A DNA stretch of 64,000 bases from Flavobacterium sp. 11 (GTDB taxonomy: Bacteria > Bacteroidota > Bacteroidia > Flavobacteriales > Flavobacteriaceae). Positions 18,145 through 27,428 of this stretch are shown here, one piece after another. The position numbers and the translations under genes are program-made. The stretch covers positions 2,046,001 to 2,110,000 of the forward strand of contig NZ_PEFE01000001.1 of NCBI RefSeq assembly GCF_002754315.1. Direction: 5' to 3'. The notes beneath the pieces were generated by a model that did no database searches, was not told the origin of the DNA, and saw nothing but the letters and a program-made list of their open reading frames with translations. Numbering within the stretch: position 1 is the stretch's first letter; every line of letters starts with the position of its first letter.

Positions 18145-18957
18145 TTATTTTTTAAAATTATCAACGGCTTTCCTTACACTGCCGTGTTTTTTCAATAATT
18201 CGGCACCTTCTTCATAGGAAACGGGAATTTCTCCCATAATCATTTTCACACCGCGATCGACCAGTTTGCTGTTGCTCAATTGCATATCAACCATTTTGTT
18301 GCCTTTCACTTTACCCAGTTGAATCATAGTTGCGGTAGTAATCATATTTAGTACCAGTTTCTGGGCTGTTCCAGCTTTCATTCTAGAGCTTCCGGTTACA
18401 AATTCTGGACCTACAACTACATCAATAGGGAATTTTGCTGTTTGCGAAAGCGGACTTCCTGCATTACAAGAAATACTTCCTGTGGTTATATTGTTCTCGT
18501 TGCACGTTTGTAATCCTCCAATAACATAAGGTGTTGTTCCCGAAGCAGCTATTCCTACCACGACATCATTTTCATTTACATCAAAAGCTTTCAAGTCAAT
18601 CCAGGCTTGTGTTGCGTTGTCTTCGGCATTTTCTACGGCTCTGCGGATTGCGGTGTCGCCTCCGGCAATTATCCCAATTACCAAATCGAAAGGAACGCCA
18701 AATGTTGGTGGACATTCCGAAGCATCAAGAATTCCCAAACGTCCAGAAGTTCCTGCGCCAATATAGAATAATCTCCCGCCGAGTTTCATTTTGGCAACGA
18801 TTTCAGTGACTAAATTTTCTATTTGGGGCAACGCTTTTTCTACGGCAAGTGGAACAGTTTTGTCTTCCTGATTGATATTAGATAACAATTCTTGAACTGA
18901 CATTTTTTCTAAATGTTCGTATTTTGAAGATTGTTCGGTGGTTTTTGTGAAGGTCAT
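18145..18957 (-). CDS. murQ: N-acetylmuramic acid 6-phosphate etherase
   Basis: 270 residues with a SIS fold. It cleaves the lactyl ether of MurNAc-6-phosphate to GlcNAc-6-phosphate and D-lactate during cell-wall recycling. Visible: GGRLFYIGAGTSGRLGILDASECPP split over about 60-83 with the catalytic Glu in SECPP, and VVVGPEFVTGSSRMKAGTAQK split over about 185-205. The C-terminal extension present in some MurQ proteins is short here. No MurP/PTS is adjacent, as expected in Bacteroidota. It leads a tight operon with four small genes. Confidence 0.94.
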   Translation of the reverse strand: MTFTKTTEQSSKYEHLEKMSVQELLSNINQEDKTVPLAVEKALPQIENLVTEIVAKMKLGGRLFYIGAGTSGRLGILDASECPPTFGVPFDLVIGIIAGGDTAIRRAVENAEDNATQAWIDLKAFDVNENDVVVGIAASGTTPYVIGGLQTCNENNITTGSISCNAGSPLSQTAKFPIDVVVGPEFVTGSSRMKAGTAQKLVLNMITTATMIQLGKVKGNKMVDMQLSNSKLVDRGVKMIMGEIPVSYEEGAELLKKHGSVRKAVDNFKK

Positions 18958-19122
18958 TTTTCGTATAATTGGACAACTCCAAAATTAACCTTTTTTATCA
19001 CAATCTCGAAATTTTCTATTTTTAGTTTCAGGTTTTTTAGTGTCAAGTTTCTTTAAATTTGATATAAATTGATTTACTTTTTTTAGTTTTTAATTTCTCA
19101 TATGGAGAAAGGTTATTGAATC

Positions 19123-19152
19123 TTTGTTAGATGAACTAAAATATTATATTTG
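19123..19152 (+). promoter_or_regulatory. Promoter of the AraC-type regulator (TTTG-N18-TATATTTG)
   Basis: TTTG at 19123-19126 and TATATTTG at 19145-19152 match the Bacteroidota consensus; the ATG is at 19171, giving a very short leader. Confidence 0.6.
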
Positions 19153-19170
19153 TTAAATATTAAAAAATAA

Positions 19171-20313
19171 ATGGATAGAATAATCTTATTGCAAGGGATT
19201 GCACGGATTTCAGTTTTTGTGTCTTTATTGATGGCATTTTTTTTACTGACTGTTAAAACTGAAAATAAATTGGCTAACCGTTTATTTGCCTGGTTTTTTA
19301 TTATTTCGGCTATTGATCTTAGTGGTTTTTTTGTTACTAATTATATTCAGGATTATCTTGATTTGATGATTTTTAGATGGACAATCTGTTTGTTGGCAAT
19401 GCCCTTATTTTATCTTTATGTATTGTCAGTTTGTTATTCTGATTTTAGATTGAAATGGAAACATTTAGTGCATTTACTTCCTATTTTACTAGTTAATTTA
19501 GTTTTTATTCCAAGACTTTATTTAGCCAGTAATTCAGATATGAAACTCTTATCCGGAGATCTTGAGCATATGCCTGAAATATACTTAATCCAGATTTTAA
19601 TTGAATTTCAATATGTGTTTTATATTGTTAGCGCATTTTTAATTTTGAAGAAATACAGAGAAATTTATCTGGAAAACTATACCAATCCTAGTACTTCAAC
19701 ATACAAGTATCTTTTTCAGATGACTACTGTTTTCTTAATCGCGCACGGTTTGGTTGCATTAAAAAACCTCTTACGGTATAGCGATTACAGACAAATGTTT
19801 CTTTGGTTAAATGTAGTTGTAGGAAGTGTAGCTTTATTTATTACCTGTTGGTTAGTGATGAAAGCATTGAATCATCCGGAGCTTTTTAGGGGAATTAATT
19901 CTAAATTACAATTGACAAAAGATATTCTGCCTGAAGTCGAAGAAAAGACAGCATCTAAAAATGTTCAAGACGATGCGATTTCCAGTCAAATTTCGATATT
20001 AAAACAATATATGGCTCAGAAAGAGCCTTTTCTTGATCCATCGCTTACCATTCAGGAGCTTGCCAATCAAATTGATATTCCGGTTCGGGATTTATCGGTT
20101 TTGATTAATCATCATATGGATCAACACTTTTTTGATTTTGTCAATGAATATCGTATTCAAAAAGCGATGGGTATTTTAAAAGATCAGTCTAGAAGTCAGC
20201 TTACCGTTTTGGAAATTTTATACGAGGTTGGTTTTAACTCCAAATCTTCTTTTAATACCTCTTTTAAAAAACACACCAATTTGACGCCTACCGCTTATAG
20301 AAACGCCTTATAA
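19171..20313 (+). CDS. Membrane-anchored AraC-family transcriptional regulator
   Basis: 380 residues. The first about 230 residues contain around seven hydrophobic segments, and the last about 100 form a double helix-turn-helix of the AraC type (LTIQELANQIDIPVRDLSVLINHH at about 290, and LTVLEILYEVGFNSKSSFNTSFKKHTNLTP at about 345-375, each longer than quoted as a single helix). Such seven-TM-AraC proteins are common in Flavobacteriaceae and presumably sense a membrane or extracytoplasmic signal. The next gene, an outer-membrane barrel, is the obvious candidate target. Confidence 0.87.
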   Translation: MDRIILLQGIARISVFVSLLMAFFLLTVKTENKLANRLFAWFFIISAIDLSGFFVTNYIQDYLDLMIFRWTICLLAMPLFYLYVLSVCYSDFRLKWKHLVHLLPILLVNLVFIPRLYLASNSDMKLLSGDLEHMPEIYLIQILIEFQYVFYIVSAFLILKKYREIYLENYTNPSTSTYKYLFQMTTVFLIAHGLVALKNLLRYSDYRQMFLWLNVVVGSVALFITCWLVMKALNHPELFRGINSKLQLTKDILPEVEEKTASKNVQDDAISSQISILKQYMAQKEPFLDPSLTIQELANQIDIPVRDLSVLINHHMDQHFFDFVNEYRIQKAMGILKDQSRSQLTVLEILYEVGFNSKSSFNTSFKKHTNLTPTAYRNAL

Positions 20314-20349
20314 TAAGTGGTTTGTAAAAAGTCGTACTTCATACCTGAT

Positions 20350-20395
20350 AAAGTCGAACTGATTTTCTGAATAGAAATTGGTTCGACTTTTTTTT
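20350..20395 (+). terminator. Terminator of the AraC-type regulator
   Basis: AAAGTCGAAC and GTTCGACTTT form a 10-bp outer stem; ATTTTC and GAAAT continue the pairing inside; a long T-run follows. Confidence 0.85.
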
Positions 20396-20469
20396 GTCGG
20401 TCGAATTTTGAAAATTTCTAAGGCAACTTTGCTTCAAATTAATCGAAACAAGTTTTAAAATTAGAAATC

Positions 20470-22860
20470 ATGAAAAAAGTAAATCTCCTTGTCTTTTTAT
20501 TATTGCCTTTATTTTGTTTAGCACAGGCATCATTTAAATTAAAAGGAAAAATAGCAAGCGAAACAATTCCATTAGAATGGGCAGATATTTCCATATCGAA
20601 TTCAGAAGGAAAAATTATAGACGGTTCAACCTCCAAACAAGACGGTAGTTTTGAAATCAATCTTAAAAAAGGATCTTATAAAATTGGGATCACCCTTTTA
20701 CAATTTAAAGATTATGAAAAAGAGTTTACAATAGAAAATGATATGGATTTAGGAACAATCATTTTAAAAGAAAGCGCAACCAATTTAAAAGAGGTTATCA
20801 TTCAATATAAAAAGAAAACAATCGAACAGAAAACGGATCGTTTGGTTTATAATCTTGAAAACAATGTTACAACAGTTGGCGGAGACGCTTTAAGTGCCAT
20901 TAATACGGCTCCCGGAGTTGTCGTTCAGAATAATACAATTAATATTTTAGGAAAAGGAACTTCCCGTGTTATGATAGATGGACGAATGATTGAATTAGTA
21001 GGTGAGGAACTGAATAATTTTTTGAAATCAATTTCGGCTAGTGATATTAAAAATATTGAAGTTATCAGTAATCCGCCGGCAAAATATGATGCCGAAGGAA
21101 CTGGTGGATTGATTAATATTATTATGAAAAAAGGAGTTCGTGATTCCTGGAAAAACACGACTACAGTTTCTTATGATCAAAATAAATATAGTATTTATAC
21201 TTTAAGAGATAACTTTTTTTACAATAAAAACAAGTTTAGATTTTCTGCCAGCATTAATGCAAAAACAGGTTATTTGAATGCTACAGATGATTTAAAAATG
21301 TATTTTCCTGATGGACTTTCCCATATGAAAAGTGCAACAAAGGTAAAGACTGAAAATCTTTCGGGTAAATTGGCTTTAGATTATGATCTTTCAGAACGCA
21401 CTACTATTGGATTTCAATATTTAAACGATAGAAATAACCCTGATTTTAAATCGGATATTAGAATTGAGAATTACAATATTCAAAACGAATTGGATAATGT
21501 TACACTGAACAATAGCTTCACTGATAAAGGATCAAGAAATCAAACGTATAATGCACATTTGATTACCAAACTAGATTCCTTAAAAAGGAAGTTATCTTTT
21601 GATGTAGATTATTTTAATTACAGTTCAAAATTCGATAGAAACTTTGTAGCTAATAATTTCACGCCAGATATGACATTTATTGATATAAATCAGTCGGGAA
21701 GAAACATTTCGAATCAGGATATTGACAATTGGAGTTTTAAGGCAGATATGGAACATCCGCTTCAAGCGTTGAATTTGTCTTATGGTGCAAAAATGAGTTT
21801 TACAAATAGCGTAAGTGATGTACTTTATTTCAATACAATTACAGGAACTCCGGAATTAGATTCGAACCAGTCCAACCGATTTAAATACACTGAAAATAAT
21901 CAGGCAGTTTATGTAAATGCGGATAAAAAACTCAATGAAAAATGGAATTTCCAAATGGGATTAAGATTGGAGAACACTCAAACAAATGGATTTTCTGAAA
22001 CAATGAATCAGGAAACAGAAAATAATTATTTGAAATTGTTCCCAACGTTTTATGCTTCTTACAAGAAAAACGAAAACAATACTTTTAGTTTGAATTATGG
22101 AAAAAGAATCAACAGACCACGTTTTGACTTATTGAATCCGTTCAGAATTTACATCAGCAGCAATAGTTATTCCGAAGGGAATCCGTTTTTAAGACCTTCA
22201 TTTAGTGATAATTTTGAGTTGGTGCATTCTTATAAAGAGATTTTTAGAACGAGTGTTTTTGTAAATGCAATTACAAACGGTTATGGAGTTTTGTTTACCT
22301 CAAACCCGGAAACCAATACGCAGATTGTAACCCGTGAGAATTATTTTAAAAACTTAAATTATGGAATAGGGGAAAGTTACTCGGCAAGTTTTACAGATTG
22401 GTGGTCTAGTGAAAATTCATTGTACCTTTTGGGAGCAAAAACAGAATTTATTAAAGATATCAATGCTACACCATCAAACAGTTTACAAATTGATTTTTCT
22501 ACAAATAATACTTTTTTATTAAGTAAAACGACAAAATTGCAAATCGATTTTACGTATACAACGCCTTTTAAATCCGGTTTATATGAAGTAGGATATGCCT
22601 CGAGTTTTGATATTAGTTTCAAACAGGATTTGTTTAATAAAACCATGCAGATTGCATTTTTGGCAAATGATATTTTTAATACCTCTTATTTAAAAGACTT
22701 TACTTCAGTTATAAACGGTGTAAAACAGGTATATGAGCAGAAAGAAAGTAATCGATTTGTACGTTTATCTGTGGTTTATAATTTTGGAAACAAAAAGATC
22801 AATGTACAACAGCGTGATTTTGGGAATAAGGAGGAGAATAAAAGAACTGGAGGTAATTAG
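20470..22860 (+). CDS. Outer-membrane beta-barrel protein (TonB-receptor-like)
   Basis: 796 residues. Signal peptide at 1-18 (MKKVNLLVFLLLPLFCLA), carboxypeptidase-like regulatory domain at about 22-105, plug-like domain at about 120-225 (INTAPGVVVQNN, VMIDGRMIEL, IEVISNPPAKYDAEGTGG), then a barrel of the outer-membrane-protein beta-barrel family 3 type to about 780. The C-terminal tail KKINVQQRDFGNKEENKRTGGN runs past the last strand (VVYNFGN). Ligand unknown. The AraC-type gene directly upstream may control it. Confidence 0.88.
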   Translation: MKKVNLLVFLLLPLFCLAQASFKLKGKIASETIPLEWADISISNSEGKIIDGSTSKQDGSFEINLKKGSYKIGITLLQFKDYEKEFTIENDMDLGTIILKESATNLKEVIIQYKKKTIEQKTDRLVYNLENNVTTVGGDALSAINTAPGVVVQNNTINILGKGTSRVMIDGRMIELVGEELNNFLKSISASDIKNIEVISNPPAKYDAEGTGGLINIIMKKGVRDSWKNTTTVSYDQNKYSIYTLRDNFFYNKNKFRFSASINAKTGYLNATDDLKMYFPDGLSHMKSATKVKTENLSGKLALDYDLSERTTIGFQYLNDRNNPDFKSDIRIENYNIQNELDNVTLNNSFTDKGSRNQTYNAHLITKLDSLKRKLSFDVDYFNYSSKFDRNFVANNFTPDMTFIDINQSGRNISNQDIDNWSFKADMEHPLQALNLSYGAKMSFTNSVSDVLYFNTITGTPELDSNQSNRFKYTENNQAVYVNADKKLNEKWNFQMGLRLENTQTNGFSETMNQETENNYLKLFPTFYASYKKNENNTFSLNYGKRINRPRFDLLNPFRIYISSNSYSEGNPFLRPSFSDNFELVHSYKEIFRTSVFVNAITNGYGVLFTSNPETNTQIVTRENYFKNLNYGIGESYSASFTDWWSSENSLYLLGAKTEFIKDINATPSNSLQIDFSTNNTFLLSKTTKLQIDFTYTTPFKSGLYEVGYASSFDISFKQDLFNKTMQIAFLANDIFNTSYLKDFTSVINGVKQVYEQKESNRFVRLSVVYNFGNKKINVQQRDFGNKEENKRTGGN

Positions 22861-22866
22861 AAAATT

Positions 22867-22901
22867 AAAAGCTAAGAAACAGAAATCTGTTTCTTAGCTT
22901 T
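22867..22901. terminator. Bidirectional terminator, 15-bp perfect stem
   Basis: AAAGCTAAGAAACAG and CTGTTTCTTAGCTTT with an AAAT loop, between the convergent barrel protein and ZIP transporter genes. Confidence 0.9.
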
Positions 22902-22907
22902 ATAAAT

Positions 22908-23576
22908 TTATATAAAATATGCCAACGCAATTCCTATCACAATCATAGAAACTTTGGCGATATTGAACTTGTGTCCTTCGCTGCTTTCGAAAATAATGGT
23001 AGACGAAATATGAAATAATATTCCTATTACAATGGCTGTAATTTCAGTATAATACACGTTTAATATTGGCAAATAATCAGATAAAATAGTTCCTAGCGGC
23101 GTCATGATTGCAAAGGTGACCATGAAGAAAAAAATGGCTTTTTTATTTAGACTTGCATTGATGAAAAAGGTAGTCAGAATAATAGCAATAGGCAGATGAT
23201 GGATGGCAATTCCTATAGCTAAATCATGATGATGGCTTACTGGAAACCCTTCTAAAAATGCATGTATACAAAGGCTGATGAATAATAACCACGGGATTTG
23301 TGTCATTATTTCATGTCCGTGAACGTGACCGTGTTCAGCTCCTTTTGAGAAAAATTCCAATATAATCTGGAACAAGATTCCCAGCATGATAAAGAGTCCA
23401 ATGTTTGGATTTGCACTTTCATAAATTTCAGGCAATAAATGCATTACCGTTAATGAAAGTAAAAAAGAACCACTGAAAGCCAATAGCAATTTTAGGTTGG
23501 TTTTGTTCTTTGGACGTATAATCAATGCGACGATATATCCTATGATTACGGAAAGTAAAGGTAAAAGGTAATTCAT
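22908..23576 (-). CDS. ZIP-family metal transporter
   Basis: 222 residues with about eight membrane segments. The histidine-containing helices typical of ZIP proteins are visible: CIHAFLEGFPV (about 100) and IAIHHLPIAIILTTFF (about 127). A His-rich loop (EHGHVHGHE, about 82-90) probably binds metal on the cytoplasmic side. It likely imports zinc or a related divalent cation. Its start overlaps the stop of the methyltransferase gene by one base. Confidence 0.87.
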   Translation of the reverse strand: MNYLLPLLSVIIGYIVALIIRPKNKTNLKLLLAFSGSFLLSLTVMHLLPEIYESANPNIGLFIMLGILFQIILEFFSKGAEHGHVHGHEIMTQIPWLLFISLCIHAFLEGFPVSHHHDLAIGIAIHHLPIAIILTTFFINASLNKKAIFFFMVTFAIMTPLGTILSDYLPILNVYYTEITAIVIGILFHISSTIIFESSEGHKFNIAKVSMIVIGIALAYFI

Positions 23577-24340
23577 TATTTAAAAATCATGATTAGGCGT
23601 TCACTATCTGTTTTATGGAATTTTTTTAATTTGTAATCACCAAAAATATCCAATAAATAAATTCCGGCTTCTTCCATTAATTCCTCAAAATCTTTTAGGG
23701 TAAGGGCTTTTACTTTTTCGGTAAAATGAAATTTTTGACCTTTATCTTCAAAGTCAATTTCTTTGTAAATATGACCGTCTTTCAAATAGCGTTTGATATG
23801 AAACTCGATGCCTTCGACCGTTTTTGTTTCTTCAGGAACCAGTGTTTCGAGTACTTGAGCAACATTCATGAAGTCAATCACGGCAAAACCATATTCCGAA
23901 AGGCTTTCTTTGATGGCTTTTAACGTGGTTAGATTGTCTTCGTCATTTTCGAAATAACCAAAGCTGGTAAATAAATTGAAAATAGCATCGAATTTTTCTT
24001 CAAAAGGTTCACGCATATCGTGTACTTTGAAATGAAGGGTTTCATTCGTGTTTTTAGTGGCTTCGGCAATACTGTTTTCAGATAAATCAGCTCCAAGAAC
24101 ATTAAATCCTAATTGGTTCAAATAAATAGAATGACGGCCTTTGCCACATGCTAAATCCAATACTTTTGCCTTTTCTGGAAGATTAAGATAATGGGTAAGA
24201 TTATCCATAAAAACCTGTGCTTCTCTATAATTTCTGTCTTTGTAAAGGATGTGATAATACGGAGTGTCAAACCAAGAGGTATACCAGTTTTCAGATGATT
24301 TCAGATGATTTTCAGTTGGTGGATTTTGTGCTGCAGACAT
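23576..24340 (-). CDS. Class I SAM-dependent methyltransferase
   Basis: 254 residues. SAM-binding motif I VLDLACGKGRHSIYL (about 58-72), motif II GADLSENSI (about 80-88) and FDAIFNLFTSFGYF (about 115-128) are clear. The substrate is unknown. It is read divergently from the THUMP methyltransferase and overlaps the ZIP gene by one base. Confidence 0.85.
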   Translation of the reverse strand: MSAAQNPPTENHLKSSENWYTSWFDTPYYHILYKDRNYREAQVFMDNLTHYLNLPEKAKVLDLACGKGRHSIYLNQLGFNVLGADLSENSIAEATKNTNETLHFKVHDMREPFEEKFDAIFNLFTSFGYFENDEDNLTTLKAIKESLSEYGFAVIDFMNVAQVLETLVPEETKTVEGIEFHIKRYLKDGHIYKEIDFEDKGQKFHFTEKVKALTLKDFEELMEEAGIYLLDIFGDYKLKKFHKTDSERLIMIFK

Positions 24341-24380
24341 TTATTCTTTTTCAATTAATTCGATTGATGCAAATTTAGTG

Positions 24381-24388
24381 TATTTTTG
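24381..24388 (+). promoter_or_regulatory. -7 element TATTTTTG for the THUMP methyltransferase
   Basis: An exact TAnnTTTG match. A TTG codon inside this element could extend the reading frame to 24386, but transcription would begin near 24395, so the ATG at 24410 is the realistic start. Confidence 0.5.
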
Positions 24389-24409
24389 CAACGAATACTT
24401 GATTTTACA

Positions 24410-25585
24410 ATGGAAAATAATTATAAAATGGTTGCCAAAACCTTTTTTGGTTTTGAAGAAATATTAGCGAAAGAATTACAAAACCTTGGCGCACAAAACG
24501 TGGAGCAAGGGGTAAGAATGGTTAGTTTTAAAGGAGATAAAGGGTTTATGTACAAAGCAAATTTGTCTTTGCGTACGGCTTTGAAAATCCTGAAACCTAT
24601 TTATTTTTTCAAGGCAAATAATGAGCAGGCTTTATACAAAGGCATTTCGGGAGTGAATTGGTCTAAATTACTGAATGCGAATCAGACTTTTGTGATTGAT
24701 ACAACGGTGCATTCGGAATATTTTAATCACTCGGAATTTGTTTCTCAAAAATGTAAAGATGCGATTGTCGATCAGTTCAGAGAAAGAACTGGACAAAGAC
24801 CAAGTATTGATAAAGTACATCCTGATTTAAGAATCAACATCCATATCGATAAAGACCAGGTTTCAGTAGCGCTTGATACTTCAGGAAATGCATTGAATCA
24901 ACGTGGGTACAGAACTGCTACTAATATTGCTCCTATAAACGAAGTTTTGGCAGCAGGAATTCTATTGCTTTCCGGTTGGGACGGTCAAACGGATTTCTTG
25001 GATCCAATGTGTGGTTCGGGAACATTCTTAGCCGAAGCAGCAATGATTGCTTGTAATATTCCGGCAAACATCAACCGTAAAGAATTTGCTTTCGAAAAAT
25101 GGAACGATTGGGACAATGATTTGTTTGATGCTATTTCAGACAGTTTATTGAAACGTATTAGAGAGTTTCATTACACGATAAAAGGCTATGATAAAGCACC
25201 AAGTGCGGTTCAAAAAGCCAAAGACAATATCAAAAATGCCAATCTGGACGAATATATTTCGATTGAAGAACAGAACTTTTTTGATACCGAGAAAACTTCA
25301 GAAGGGAAATTGCACATAGTTTTCAACCCGCCGTATGATGAGCGTTTGGATATTCACATGGAAGAATTCTATAAAAACATTGGTGATACCTTAAAGAAAA
25401 ATTACCCAGGAACGAATGCTTGGATGATTACAGCAAATCTGGAAGCTTTAAAATATGTTGGACTTAAACCTTCGAGAAAAATCAAACTTTTTAACGCCGG
25501 TTTAGAAGCACGTTTGGTAAAATACGAAATGTACGAAGGAAGTAAGAGAACAAAGTTTCAGGTAACAACTGATAGTGCTGAATAA
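24410..25585 (+). CDS. THUMP-domain rRNA (guanine-N2) methyltransferase, RlmL N-terminal type
   Basis: 391 residues from ATG 24410. An N-terminal THUMP RNA-binding domain (about 45-155) is followed by an UPF0020-type Rossmann methyltransferase with DPMCGSGTFLAEAAM (about 200-214) and catalytic FNPPYDERL (about 308-316). This corresponds to the part of RlmL that makes m2G2445 in 23S rRNA; the RlmK half is absent, as is common outside gammaproteobacteria. The stop overlaps the TTG-led upstream extension of the next frame, so the two may be co-transcribed. Confidence 0.9.
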   Translation: MENNYKMVAKTFFGFEEILAKELQNLGAQNVEQGVRMVSFKGDKGFMYKANLSLRTALKILKPIYFFKANNEQALYKGISGVNWSKLLNANQTFVIDTTVHSEYFNHSEFVSQKCKDAIVDQFRERTGQRPSIDKVHPDLRINIHIDKDQVSVALDTSGNALNQRGYRTATNIAPINEVLAAGILLLSGWDGQTDFLDPMCGSGTFLAEAAMIACNIPANINRKEFAFEKWNDWDNDLFDAISDSLLKRIREFHYTIKGYDKAPSAVQKAKDNIKNANLDEYISIEEQNFFDTEKTSEGKLHIVFNPPYDERLDIHMEEFYKNIGDTLKKNYPGTNAWMITANLEALKYVGLKPSRKIKLFNAGLEARLVKYEMYEGSKRTKFQVTTDSAE

Positions 25586-25643
25586 GCAATATTCAATTTT
25601 TTACTTTTCGACCTTTGACTTTAAAACTTTAAGACTTAAAAAA

Positions 25644-25880
25644 ATGACCAAATTACAAATACGAGCATTTCTATACCAACTGGGATGTTTTGCAATATTA
25701 TTTATTTCCGCTCGATATGTAGTGGCACATTATACTAATTTAACTTCTTTCTGGATTCCATTAACGGCATTTGTTATAGGAACTCTTTTAGCACCAAAAT
25801 TTCAATCCGTAAAAACTAAAGACGGAGAGAAATTATTCATGAAATGGATTTTTATGAAAGGAATTAAGGAAATAGGGTAG
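25644..25880 (+). CDS. Small two-segment membrane protein
   Basis: 78 residues from ATG 25644; a longer frame from 25575 would only add low-complexity sequence that resembles the intergenic GTC/GAC tracts of this genome, so the inner ATG is preferred. Two hydrophobic segments (about 10-25 and 35-52, FWIPLTAFVIGTLLAP). No named family is recognised, though the sequence looks like a conserved flavobacterial protein. Confidence 0.65.
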   Translation: MTKLQIRAFLYQLGCFAILFISARYVVAHYTNLTSFWIPLTAFVIGTLLAPKFQSVKTKDGEKLFMKWIFMKGIKEIG

Positions 25881-25886
25881 CTTATA

Positions 25887-25963
25887 AATTACGAATTAAA
25901 AAAAATATCGCAAAGAGAACTGTTGTTTTCTTTGCGATATTTTTTTATTCCTAATTCGTAATT
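25887..25963. terminator. Long bidirectional terminator palindrome
   Basis: Inner stem AAAAAATATCGCAAAGA with TCTTTGCGATATTTTTT (17 bp), and an outer 12-bp pair AATTACGAATTA with TAATTCGTAATT; the outer right arm runs into the stop codon of the convergent DUF6048-like gene. Confidence 0.85.
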
Positions 25964-26795
25964 ACTTTTTCTCCTCTTTTTTAGGAACTGCAACAGGTTT
26001 TACTTTTTTCTTATAAATAGGGACAAAATATGTAACGGTATAGTTAAATCCTACTCCAAAATCACCATCGTAAGTTCTGTTAAATCCAGGAATATATAAG
26101 TTGGAGAAATTCTCCGGTTCTTTGTTGGTTACTAATCGGTTCAATCGAAGACTGAAACCCACAAAAACATTATTGAATACTTTTGCTTTCACTGCGGCCA
26201 CCACTTCAATCCAACTGGCAGTTAAACCATCAAATTTTTCACCGGAAGGAATTACAGGAACTTCGCCAAAATAAGGATTCGCATTGTAAATTCTATAACT
26301 GTTTAATTGCTGATTAAAAGTACTGAAACCATAGCGTATGCCTACGGAAATAATATTTTCCATATCCAGCCAGTTTTCATAAACATTATAATCAAAACCT
26401 GCTTTTAGATACGAACCTTTGGTAGTGAAATTAAGGCGGTCATCATCAGTGGTTTTGTTTTCGTTTCCAATTTCGGCAGCCAAAAAATATTTTTTTGTCA
26501 ATCGATAATCTCCCACAAACTCAATTCCTTTATAATCTTCGTCGTATAAAGCGCGTGTCAATTTGAATAAATCCAGTCCAACACGAATCCCATATCGGTC
26601 TGTTTTTACAGGAATCGAATCGTTCTTTATGATTTCAGGACTAATTTCGACCAATGGTAATGGCGCTTCAGGAATAATCTGGTCCGTTTTGGTGTTTTTG
26701 GGGTCACTTTTGACAGGAGTAGTTTCCTGAGCTTGTACCAAAGTCAACGATAATAGGAGACAAAAACTAAAAAAAGATCTTAATGTGTGTTTCAT
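25962..26795 (-). CDS. DUF6048-like outer-membrane-associated protein
   Basis: 277 residues with a signal peptide (MKHTLRSFFSFCLLLSLTLVQA). After a Pro/Lys-rich linker (about 23-70) the sequence alternates as beta strands (YFLAAEIGNENKT, SYLKAGFDYNVYENW, NVFVGFSLRLNRLV), suggesting a small outer-membrane barrel; it ends in a Lys-rich tail (KKKVKPVAVPKKEEKK). It matches the flavobacterial DUF6048 family in length and context. It overlaps the DUF6452-like gene by 29 bp. Function unknown. Confidence 0.78.
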   Translation of the reverse strand: MKHTLRSFFSFCLLLSLTLVQAQETTPVKSDPKNTKTDQIIPEAPLPLVEISPEIIKNDSIPVKTDRYGIRVGLDLFKLTRALYDEDYKGIEFVGDYRLTKKYFLAAEIGNENKTTDDDRLNFTTKGSYLKAGFDYNVYENWLDMENIISVGIRYGFSTFNQQLNSYRIYNANPYFGEVPVIPSGEKFDGLTASWIEVVAAVKAKVFNNVFVGFSLRLNRLVTNKEPENFSNLYIPGFNRTYDGDFGVGFNYTVTYFVPIYKKKVKPVAVPKKEEKK

Positions 26796-27303
26796 TTTCG
26801 TTTTCTAAGTTACTTTTTTCAACCGAGATGTATTCTATCCATTTTTCATCTGCAACTGCAGCATCGGTATGTGTGTATGGATTTATTGGGTCTAATGTAA
26901 AGATAGTTTTGTAGCCACAAGCTCTCGACACAAATAATTCTTGGGTTGTATAATCAAATTTTATATTGTCTACGTTTACCAAAGCTGGATTTGTATTTCC
27001 AGAATTTAAAGTAAAACTATAACTGGTGCTGGTTCCAACTGTTTTTAGCGGAATCGAAATCGTGCTTCCATTCGTAAGGTATTTAGCATCTCCGGTGGCA
27101 GTATTAAAAACAATTCCCTCAGTCATTCCTTCGCCAACTACTTTTAGATTTGTCACATTTTTTAAAACCGAAGGATTCAAGAAATCATAAAAGCTAATCA
27201 CCAAACGAGGCGTAGTGGGTGTATTTGCATCGCAAATGTCATCCTTCTCGCAACTGGAGAAGGAAAGTGCTAATGCAAATACCAATAAAATTATTTTTTT
27301 CAT
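26767..27303 (-). CDS. DUF6452-like lipoprotein
   Basis: 178 residues. The signal MKKIILLVFALALSFSSCEKDD has a lipobox ending at Cys18. The mature part opens CDANTPTTPRLVISFYDF, characteristic of DUF6452 proteins of Flavobacteriia. It precedes the DUF6048-like gene, overlapping by 29 bp, and follows rlmD; this trio is a conserved flavobacterial arrangement to my knowledge. Function unknown; both products are envelope proteins and may work together. Confidence 0.8.
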   Translation of the reverse strand: MKKIILLVFALALSFSSCEKDDICDANTPTTPRLVISFYDFLNPSVLKNVTNLKVVGEGMTEGIVFNTATGDAKYLTNGSTISIPLKTVGTSTSYSFTLNSGNTNPALVNVDNIKFDYTTQELFVSRACGYKTIFTLDPINPYTHTDAAVADEKWIEYISVEKSNLENENETHIKIFF

Positions 27304-27428
27304 TTACAATTTGTTTTTGTGTAATTCGGTATGCAATAGGATTGCTGAATTGAAAAATTTCAATGACAATATCAATTTTTAAAATCTACAATCAACATTC
27401 AACATTCAAGAACCGGCAACCTAAATCG

